Below are positions 47,462 to 55,500 of a DNA stretch of 64,000 bases, in pieces (the stretch's first letter is position 1; each line of letters starts with the position of its first letter). Both the position numbers and the translations under genes were made by a program. This DNA comes from Streptosporangium lutulentum. GTDB lineage: Bacteria > Actinomycetota > Actinomycetes > Streptosporangiales > Streptosporangiaceae. The notes beneath the pieces are model-generated. The model ran no database searches. It was given only the letters and a program-made list of their open reading frames with translations, and was not told the origin of the DNA. Where the stretch lies: positions 5,394,001 to 5,458,000 of the forward strand of contig NZ_JAUSQU010000001.1 in assembly GCF_030811455.1 (NCBI RefSeq), given 5' to 3'.

Positions 47462-49087
47462 TCAGGACGTCAGGTCCCGGCGCCGGAACAGCGCCGTTCC
47501 CGCCGCCGCCAGCGCCGCCGCCGTCACCACCAGTGCCACGATCGGCCCGGCTGAGACGTCCACCGCCGGAATCGACGGCACGTGACGGAAAGGCGACAGG
47601 TCGCGCACCGCCTGGGGCAGTCCGAGCACGTCCCCGAGCAGGCCGCCGGCGATGCTGACCGCCAGCCCGGCCCAGGCCAGCGTGACCGCGAGCCGGGGCA
47701 GGGCGCCGAACACCAGCACCACGAACCCCGCCAGGACCAGCGCCGCCGGCAACTGCGCCAGCCCGGCACCGATCAGCGTCACCACTCCCGTGTCACCACC
47801 CGCGGCGGCGTCCGCGATCCCGGCGCCGGCACCGGCGAGCACCAGCATCGCCGTCGCACCGCCGACCGCGCAGGCCAGATGCGAGGCCACCCACCGCGCC
47901 CGGCCGACCGCCGTGGCCAGCACCGCCTCGGCCGGCCCGCCGGCCTCCTCGGAGCGCAACCGCAGCAGTGCCTGGACGACGAAGCCCGCCGCGAGCACAC
48001 CGAACACGTTCATCATCGCGGCGAAGAACAGGTCCACCAGGTCGGCGCCACCCGCGTTGGCGAGCTGCCCGATCAGCTTGGAGGCGCCCGTGTTGCCGGA
48101 CATCGCGTCGTTCACCGTCCTGCCGAGCGAGCCGACCCCCACGCCGAACACGGCACTGCCGATCACCCAGCCGAGTGTCAGGCCGCGGTTCAGCCGCCAG
48201 GCCAGCCCGAGCGGGCTGAGCAGAGCGCGTGAGCCGGTCGCCGGTCCCGGCCTGTCGGGGATCAGACCGGCGCCCAGGTCCCGGCGGCCGACCAGGAGGA
48301 AGGCGCCCAGCACGCAGACGACGAGCAGCACGACCGGCAGTGCGAGCACCCACCAGCGCTCCTCCCCGTACGGGCGCACCTGCATGCCCCAGCCGATCGG
48401 GGACAGCCAGGACAGCCAGGTGCCGGTCACCTGGATGCCGTCCGGCGCCCGCTCGCCGAGTGCGTCACCGAGGCCGCGGACCAGGTAGGCCACCCCGACG
48501 GCGGTGGCGGCGCAGGCGTTCGCGGTGCGGGCGCTCTGGAACAGCTGCGCGGCGACGGCGGTGAGCCCGGCGAAGGCCGTCCCGGTCACGGCGCACGCGG
48601 CGCCGAACGCCAGCGCGCCGTCCGCCGCCAGGCCGGAGCCCAGCAGGGCGCCGGTCAGCGCCGCGCCGAACAGCAGGTTCGCGCCGGACGTCACGGCCAG
48701 CGCGGCGGTCAACCCGGCGTGCCGGCCCACGCCGCCCGCGCCGATCATCTCGGCCCGGCCGGTCTCCTCGTTCTGGCGGGTGTGCCGGATCATCGCGAAC
48801 GTGCTCATCAGCGCGGCCAGCACCAGCATGAACGCGTAGTTGCGGAAGTTCACCGTGGCGCCGAGGTCGGTGCCGACCGGCGCGCCGCGCATCAGCAGGA
48901 CGGCGGCGCTGCCGCCGGCGCCCCGGAGCGCGGCGACCCGTTCCGCCTCCTCGGGGAACTCGTCGACGACGGCGGCGACACCGGCCGCCAGCACGGCGGC
49001 CGAGCCGGCGATCCAGATCGGCAGCTGGACGCGGTCGCGGCGTACGGCCAGCCGGATCAGCCGGCCGGTGCCCGCGTAGGCGCTCAT
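47462..49087 (-). CDS. ABC exporter permease, antibiotic-transport type
   Basis: 541 residues with about 12 predicted membrane helices in two halves of six, separated by a cytoplasmic loop (DRPGPATGSRALLSPLGLAWRLNRG). This is the form of the large ABC-2-type permeases seen in antibiotic exporters of actinomycetes. ATG 49087 overlaps the ATPase stop (ATGA), so the two subunits are coupled. With the TetR regulator it forms a drug- or lipid-export operon. The substrate is unknown. The nearby NRPS cluster has its own MFS domain, so a link is only possible. Confidence 0.82.
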   Translation of the reverse strand: MSAYAGTGRLIRLAVRRDRVQLPIWIAGSAAVLAAGVAAVVDEFPEEAERVAALRGAGGSAAVLLMRGAPVGTDLGATVNFRNYAFMLVLAALMSTFAMIRHTRQNEETGRAEMIGAGGVGRHAGLTAALAVTSGANLLFGAALTGALLGSGLAADGALAFGAACAVTGTAFAGLTAVAAQLFQSARTANACAATAVGVAYLVRGLGDALGERAPDGIQVTGTWLSWLSPIGWGMQVRPYGEERWWVLALPVVLLVVCVLGAFLLVGRRDLGAGLIPDRPGPATGSRALLSPLGLAWRLNRGLTLGWVIGSAVFGVGVGSLGRTVNDAMSGNTGASKLIGQLANAGGADLVDLFFAAMMNVFGVLAAGFVVQALLRLRSEEAGGPAEAVLATAVGRARWVASHLACAVGGATAMLVLAGAGAGIADAAAGGDTGVVTLIGAGLAQLPAALVLAGFVVLVFGALPRLAVTLAWAGLAVSIAGGLLGDVLGLPQAVRDLSPFRHVPSIPAVDVSAGPIVALVVTAAALAAAGTALFRRRDLTS

Positions 49088-49989
49088 CGGGATGTCCCGG
49101 CCACGGGTGCGTCACCGTAGTGGCGCATGAACAGCTCCTCCAGCGTCGGCGGCCGGCTCGTCAGCGCGCGCACGTCGAAGCCGGCCAGGTGGCGCAGCAC
49201 ACCGGGCAGCTCCGCCGAGTCCACGTCGAACCGGGACCTGGTGCCGTCGGCCACCAGATCGTGGACGCCGGGCAGCCCGTCCAGCCCGGTGATCGGCTCG
49301 GCCGCCTCCACGTCGACCGCGGTCCGGGTCAGGTGACGCAGCTGCGCCAGCGTGCCGGACTCGACGGTGACCCCGTCCCGGATGATGCTGACCTTCGAGC
49401 AGAGCGCCTCCACCTCGGAGAAGATGTGGCTGGACAGCAGCACGGTCGCGCCGTTGCCGCTCACCTCGCGGACGGTCCGCTCGAACGCCGCCTCCATCAG
49501 AGGGTCGAGGCCGGAGGTGGGCTCGTCCAGAACGAAGAGTTCCACGTTGGAGGCGAACGCGGCGATCAGCGCCACCTTCTGCCGGTTGCCCTTGGAGTAG
49601 GTGCGGCAGCGCTTGGTCGGGTCCAGGTGGAAACGCTCCACCAGTTCCTTCCGCCGGGCCTTGTCCAGCCCGCCGCGCAGCTCGCCGAACAGGTCGATGG
49701 CCTCGCCTCCGGACAGGTTCGGCCACAGGTTCACGTCGCCGGGCACGTAGGCCAGCCGGCGGTGCAGCCGCACCGCGTCCTTCCAGGGATCGCCGCCGAG
49801 CACGCTCACCTGGCCCGCGTCGGCCCGCAGCAGGCCGAGCAGCACCCGGATCGTGGTCGTCTTGCCCGCGCCGTTGGGACCGAGGAAGCCGTGCACCTGG
49901 CCGGTGCCGACGTTGAGGTCCAGGCCGGAAAGGGCCTGGGCCGAGCCGAATGTCTTGACCAGACCGGCCACCGCTATGGCGTCAGTCAT
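49084..49989 (-). CDS. ABC exporter ATP-binding protein
   Basis: 301 residues. Walker A GPNGAGKTTT near residue 36, signature variant YSKGNRQKVALIAAFA, Walker B LFVLDEPTSGLDP, and H-loop in VLLSSHIFSE. The extra C-terminal 80 residues are typical of drug-export ATPases of the DrrA/CcmA group. Its start overlaps the tetR stop by 8 bases, and its stop overlaps the permease start. Confidence 0.9.
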   Translation of the reverse strand: MTDAIAVAGLVKTFGSAQALSGLDLNVGTGQVHGFLGPNGAGKTTTIRVLLGLLRADAGQVSVLGGDPWKDAVRLHRRLAYVPGDVNLWPNLSGGEAIDLFGELRGGLDKARRKELVERFHLDPTKRCRTYSKGNRQKVALIAAFASNVELFVLDEPTSGLDPLMEAAFERTVREVSGNGATVLLSSHIFSEVEALCSKVSIIRDGVTVESGTLAQLRHLTRTAVDVEAAEPITGLDGLPGVHDLVADGTRSRFDVDSAELPGVLRHLAGFDVRALTSRPPTLEELFMRHYGDAPVAGTSR

Positions 49990-50656
49990 CGAGGTCCTCC
50001 TGGGACGGGGGCGGGGGTGGGGTGTTCTGGAGCCGGTCGAGGGCGGCCCGCACCAGGGCGGCGTCCTCCAGGCTCATCAGCGGGTGGGAGTAGATGTCGA
50101 TCAGGGCCCGGGACAGCAGCAGGTCTCCCTCGGGGCTGAGCAGGTCGACGCCGACCACCCGGGACACCTGACGGTTCAGCACCGCGACGGCCAGCGCCAT
50201 CGCGGTGCCCACCGCCGCTCGGGTCCGGAGGTCGACGTCGGGAGGTTCGGGGCGGTTCTGATCGGCCTCGGCGAGCCATTCCTCGGTCAGCCGGACCATC
50301 TCGTCGAACAGCGGTTCGGCCGACCCCTCGGCCAGGGCTCGGGCCATGTACTGCTGGTACGGCCTTGTCGCGGCGCGGGCGGCGGCCACGTAGTTCACGT
50401 CGGCGTAGGTGGTGTCGGCCCGGACCTGGTCGTTGAGCCGGCGGACCATCTTGACCAGGTGGGCGTCGCACGCCTCACGCAGTTCCTGCTTGGAGCCGAA
50501 GTGATGGCGCACCAGTCCTGAGGACACCCCGGCGGTCGCGGCGATCTCCCGGATCGTGGCCCGCTCGAACCCGTGCTCGCCGAAGTGCAGCATCGCGGCG
50601 TCCCTGATGCGGGCGCGGGCCGTGAGGTCCTCGGGGTCCGGTCCGGCTGTCGTCAC
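49982..50656 (-). CDS. TetR-family repressor of the ABC exporter
   Basis: 224 residues from GTG 50656. The N-terminal HTH is clear (RIRDAAMLHFGEHGFERATIREIAATAGVSSGLVRHHFGSK within residues 15-60). The ligand domain follows. It ends with a poly-Pro and acidic tail (PPPPPSQEDLDD). First gene of the tetR-ATPase-permease operon and probably autoregulated through the inverted repeat just upstream. In-frame codons further upstream start with TTG and would overlap the promoter. Confidence 0.9.
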   Translation of the reverse strand: MTTAGPDPEDLTARARIRDAAMLHFGEHGFERATIREIAATAGVSSGLVRHHFGSKQELREACDAHLVKMVRRLNDQVRADTTYADVNYVAAARAATRPYQQYMARALAEGSAEPLFDEMVRLTEEWLAEADQNRPEPPDVDLRTRAAVGTAMALAVAVLNRQVSRVVGVDLLSPEGDLLLSRALIDIYSHPLMSLEDAALVRAALDRLQNTPPPPPSQEDLDD

Positions 50657-50706
50657 TACTACCCGCCTATTCGGAGATATAGCCAACTACTCATACGTAA
50701 AGGAAG

Positions 50707-50722
50707 CTACACCCATGTGTAG
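50707..50722. promoter_or_regulatory. candidate TetR operator
   Basis: CTACAC-CCAT-GTGTAG is a perfect 16-base interrupted palindrome 51 bases upstream of the tetR start. It is in an AT-richer stretch that also holds a TATATC-like -10 for tetR (about 50677-50682, minus strand). Confidence 0.5.
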
Positions 50723-50742
50723 TCCACGTCCAGGGGTGGGCA

Positions 50743-50850
50743 ATGACCTCTCCGTGCGCCGCCCGGACCGTCTCCGAAGGACCGCTGCAGGAGGCCGGCG
50801 GCGACATCCGCGTCTCGGTGGTCTCGCCGGGCGTCACCGAGTCGGAACCG
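50743..50850 (+). pseudogene. remnant of a short-chain dehydrogenase gene
   Basis: One plus-strand frame gives VSEGPLQEAGGDIRVSVVSPG followed by VTESE. This is the beta-6 region of SDR enzymes of the clavaldehyde dehydrogenase-like group (SEGLRQE...DIRVT...SPG-T). The catalytic and nucleotide-binding parts are absent, and the frame becomes nonsense after about 50850. It is a fragment about 35 codons long, not a working gene. Confidence 0.5.
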
Positions 50851-51019
50851 ATCATCTCTTTGGCGGCTTCCCGGATTCGTTCATGGCCCCTACCGTGGAC
50901 TCCACGGGGCACGGCTTGTGGATCAACGAGATGTGACGGGAGGTTCGGCGCGCAGGCGGATCGCCGAAAGCCGTGGGTGGGTATCTCCAAAAAGCGCGCA
51001 TTTCCCCAGGAGGTTCTCC

Positions 51020-52531
51020 GTGATCCAGGAGCATCGTTACGTTGTGGTCGGCGCGGGTCCGGCCGGACTGCAGATCGGCTACTTCCTGCAGGCGCGGGGG
51101 GCCGACTATCTGATCGTGGAGCGGGAGCGTCTCGCCGGAGGCTTCTTCAGCCGGTTCCCCCGGCACCGCAGGCTGATCTCGCTCAACAAGGTGCACACCC
51201 TGTCGGACGACCCGGAGACCCAGCTCCGCTGGGACTGGAACTCACTGCTGAGCGACGACCCGTCGCTGCTGTTCCCGCAGTACAGCGACGACTACTTCCC
51301 CTCCCCCGACGACCTGCGCCGCTACCTCCACGACTTCCACACCACTCACGACCTGCGCATCGCCTTCGGCGTCGGGGTCGACCGGGTGGTCAAGGAAGGG
51401 GACGGGTTCCGGCTGGAGACGACCGGCGGGCCCGAACTCCGGGCCGAGTGCCTGATCTGGGCGGGCGGGTGGGGCTCGCCCAACATTCCCGGCATCCCCG
51501 GTATCGAGTACGCCGAGGGATACGAGGACATGAGTGTCGACCCCGAGCAGTTCCGCGGCAAGCGGGTGCTGATCCTCGGCAAGGGCAACTCCGCGTTCGA
51601 GACGGCCCACGAGCTCCTCGGCCACGCGTCGATGATCCACCTGGCCAGCCCCCGGCCGGTCCAGCTCGCCTGGAACACCAGGCACCCCGGGGACGTGCAC
51701 GGCATGTACGGCGCGCTGCTCGACAGCTACCAGTTCAAGACGCTCCACGCCGTACTGGACTGCACGGTCGATCGGATCGCGTTCGACGGCGAGACCTACA
51801 CCGTGGACATCTCCTACAGCCACGCCGACGGCGAGACCGCGACCCTGGAGTACGACGCGGTCCTGCGCTGCACCGGCTTCCGGATGAACACCGAGATGTT
51901 CGCCGACGGCCTGAAGATGGCCCCCTGCGAGAAGCTGCCCGCGGTGCGGGCGGACTGGGAGTCGGCCAATCTCGACAACCTCTACTTCGCGGGCACGTTG
52001 ATGCAGGCCCGCGACCTGAAGCAGGCGTCCTCCGCGTTCATCGAGGGCTTCCGCTACAACCTGCGGACGATGGACCGCCTGCTCGCCGAACGCTACGACG
52101 GCATACGGCTGCCGCGCACCGCCGTCCCTCTCGACGAGCTGACCGGGTCGATCCTCGACCGGCTCAACGGGAGCTCGGCCCTGTGGACCCAGTGCCAGTA
52201 TCTGGTCGACGCGCTGGTGGTCGCAGGCGGAGGCGTCGACCGCTACGAGGATCTGCCCGAGGACTACGCGGTCGAGCGCTTCGGAAACGTGATCACCGTG
52301 GGCCTTCGCTGGGGCAGCGGCCCGTACTCCGACGTGTTCGCGGTCGAACGCCATCCGGTGCCGTCGAGGGCGGCCGAGAGCTCCTTCATCCACCCGGTGG
52401 TCCGGGTGTTCGAAAACGGCGTGCTCGCCGAGGAACTGCACCTCCTTGAGGACCTCCTCGCCGAGTGGCGCCACCCCGACCGGCACGTGGCGCCACTGGA
52501 GGAGTTCCTGCGTCGGCTGCTGCCCCGCTGA
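51020..52531 (+). CDS. FAD/NAD(P)-dependent monooxygenase-like oxidoreductase
   Basis: 503 residues from GTG 51020, with a perfect AGGAGG 6 bases upstream. Two Rossmann motifs: VVVGAGPAGLQIGYFL at residue 8 for FAD, and VLILGKGNSAFE near residue 178 for NAD(P)H. The C-terminal third (CTGFRMNTEMF; YFAGTLMQARDLKQASSAFIEGFRYN) is typical of FOXRED2-like or group B flavin monooxygenases. It faces the NRPS operon, with only 24 bases between stops. A tailoring oxidation of the peptide product is a reasonable guess. It may also be unrelated. Confidence 0.85.
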   Translation: MIQEHRYVVVGAGPAGLQIGYFLQARGADYLIVERERLAGGFFSRFPRHRRLISLNKVHTLSDDPETQLRWDWNSLLSDDPSLLFPQYSDDYFPSPDDLRRYLHDFHTTHDLRIAFGVGVDRVVKEGDGFRLETTGGPELRAECLIWAGGWGSPNIPGIPGIEYAEGYEDMSVDPEQFRGKRVLILGKGNSAFETAHELLGHASMIHLASPRPVQLAWNTRHPGDVHGMYGALLDSYQFKTLHAVLDCTVDRIAFDGETYTVDISYSHADGETATLEYDAVLRCTGFRMNTEMFADGLKMAPCEKLPAVRADWESANLDNLYFAGTLMQARDLKQASSAFIEGFRYNLRTMDRLLAERYDGIRLPRTAVPLDELTGSILDRLNGSSALWTQCQYLVDALVVAGGGVDRYEDLPEDYAVERFGNVITVGLRWGSGPYSDVFAVERHPVPSRAAESSFIHPVVRVFENGVLAEELHLLEDLLAEWRHPDRHVAPLEEFLRRLLPR

Positions 52532-52560
52532 GGTCCTCGTCCGACCGCGACGAGGTCAGC
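52527..52560. terminator. terminator between the flavoprotein gene and the NRPS operon
   Basis: A 12-base stem (52527-52531 plus 52535-52541 pairing with 52549-52560, three-base bulge, 7-base loop) overlaps the stop codons of both convergent genes. Confidence 0.5.
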
Positions 52561-55500
52561 TCCGGACGGCGACCGCCTCGGCGGGCGTTTCACCGGATTC
52601 CCGCTCGCGGCGCCTCTGGATGGTCTGGAAACCGACCAGGTCGTCCGGGAGCGCGTCCGGCACGTCCACGTCGAACCGCGACAGCGTCCGGGTCCGCATG
52701 GCGACCAGCGCCGTGACGGCGATGGCGATCGCGAACAGGACGTACATCAGGCCGACGCCCCGCCCCTGCCCGGTTCCGAGCACCAGGCCGACGGTGTCCG
52801 CCAGGGGGCCTCCGGGCAGCAGCAACGGATCGAACAGCGCGCTGCCGTACGGCGCGACCAGGCCGAAGCCGATCGGCAGGGTGGACCAGGCGATCAGGGT
52901 GTTGAGCGCGATGACCCGGCCGTGGAAACGCTGGGGCACCTTGACCTGGACGATCGTGGCGTAGACGCCGTTGAGCATGGTCAGCCAGAACGACATCCCG
53001 AAGGCGCCGATCGCGATCAGGAGCAGGTTCTGCTGGAGACCCGTGATCAGGCAGAAGACGCTGAGGAGGAGGGTGGAGAGCATGACGCCGCGCAGCCGCC
53101 TGCGCCGAGGCCCGCCCCAGACGGTCATCGCCAGACCGCCGAGGAAGACCCCGAGACCTCCGGCGAACGCGATCCTGCCGACGTCCTCCAGCGTGGCGAA
53201 GCCCAGGACCAGCGGCGAGACGAGCAGGAACAGCGGGGACAGGAAGACGTTCAGCACCGCGAAGAAGAACAGCATGCCGCGGAAGCCCCGGTTGCCCCAG
53301 GAGAACCTCCAGCCCTCGACCATCTCGGCGACCAGGCTCTCCCTGCGCTTCCACGCCATGGTCTCCGGGAAGCGGACGACGAGCAGCACGATGATCGCGA
53401 AGGCGTAGGAGACGACGTCCAGGACGAGGATGCCCTCCAGCCCGATCGCCGCCATCAGGCCGACCGCGAGAAGCGGGACGACCAGCTGTGCGGTGCCGGT
53501 GACCATCTGCACCACCCCGTTGGCGTGGCCGAGGAACCGTTTGGGGACCAGCTGCGGGAGGGCGGAGTTGTAGGCGAGGCGCTGGAAGGTCAGCGCGACC
53601 GACAGCAGGACCAGAAGCGGGTAGATGTGCCAGGTCTGGAGATTCCCGGTCCACAGCAGGATGCCGAGGGAGAGCTGGGTGCCGAACGCGCCGACGTCTC
53701 CGGCGAGCATGACCTTGCGCCGGTCGTAGCGGTCGACGAGGGCGCCGGCGAGAGGGGACACCAGCATGCCGGGCACCAGCGCGAGGACCGAGAACAGGGC
53801 GAACCTGGCGAGTGAGCCGGTGTTGATGTAGATCCACAACGGGACGGCGAACTCGGTCAGCGACGACCCGATGATGGAGACGAGCTGCCCCGCCGCCACG
53901 GTGGCGAACCGCTTCATGCTCGGCTGCGGACCGGACCGCGCCGGAGGGTCCGTGGCGGTACGGTGTCCCGCCGGTGGCGCGCCGTTCGCGCCCGGACCTT
54001 CGAGGACGGGCGTCGCGTGCCCGGCGGACCCGGCCTGCGTCGCGGCGTTCCCCGCGGTGGGATGGGTGGAGCGTTCCTGGACGGACACGCCTTCGAGCCA
54101 CCAGGAGGACCGTTCGGTACGGCCCAGCCCCGCGGTGTCGCCGGAGGCGATGGCCAGGTGGGTGCCGGTGAGGATGGTGGCGAGTTCCCCGGCCCGGTAC
54201 TTCAGGAAGAAGTGACCGGCCTCGTCCAGCACGACCACGGCGGTGGAATCGGTCAGGAGGTGCCACTCGCGGTAGCGCTCCTGGTAGAACTCGGTGGCCG
54301 GATCGCGGTCGCCCGCCACGGAGATGATCGGCGCGTCGAGCGGTTCGACCCCCTCCTCGAAGAGCCGGGTGAAGTAGCGTTCCGCCTCCTTCGTGCCCTT
54401 ACGGCGGTTGTCGATCATCAGCTTGAGCTGGTCCCGTTCGAGCTCCTCCACGTCGAGACCGGCGGCCTGCAGGGCGTTGGCCCAGATCTGGTCGCTGCGG
54501 AGGCGATCGGTCAGATTCGAGAGCCAGGCCAGCGCCGACGCCGGCTGGGCGAAGGGGAAGATGCCACCGAGATAGATCGCCTCGACCGGACGCCCCGCCG
54601 CCTCAAGACGGCGAGCGATCTCCACGGTCAGCATGACGCCGAGCCCGCAGTGCCCGTACAGCGCGAGCGGGCCCCTGATCCCCCGCAGGATCTCCTCCAC
54701 GCACCCCTGGGCGACCTCGGCCACGGGCCGGGTCTCCTCGATCAGTCCCATCTCCTGACCGGGGACGGCGACCGCGTGCAACGCCCAGTCCGCGGGCATC
54801 GTGTCGGCCAGCGGCTGGTAGATGGCCGCGCTGCCGCCGCCGTACGGCACGCAGACCAGGGTGGAGGTGGCGGCGCGGGCCGGGGTGAGCCGGTGCAGGA
54901 ACATGCGCGGGCCGTTGTCGCCCGCCTCGACGAGCTCCGCGAGCTCGCGGACGGTCCTCTGCTTGAACAGGTCCAGGATGGTCACCTGGCGCCCGCCCGC
55001 GGGGATGACCCTCCGCAGGCGGGCGACCACCTGTGCGGCGAGCAGCGAATGTCCGCCCAGGTCGAAGAAGTCGTCGAGCACGCCGACCTGAGCCAGGTCG
55101 AGCACCTTCGCCCACACCTCCGCGATCGCCTCTTCGAGAGGCGTCCCCGGCGGGACGAATCCGGCCTGCTGGTCCGGCCGCTCGGCGTCGGGCTCGGGCA
55201 GCCTGGCCCGGTCGACCTTGCCGTGTGACTTCAGGGGCAGCTCGTCCAGCCAGACGAACCGTCCGGGGATCATGTATTCGGGGAGCCGCTCGCCGAGCCG
55301 CGTCCGCAGCTCGCTCACGCTGATCCGGTCCCCGACCAGGTATCCGATCAGCCGGTCCTTGCGTAGTTCGACGACGGCGTGCGCGATCCCGGGCTGGTCG
55401 GCGAGCACCGACTCGATCTCCGGCAGCTCCACCCGGTAGCCCCTGACCTTCACCTGGAGGTCGCGGCGGCCGAGGAAGCACAGGTCTCCGGAGGGCAGCC

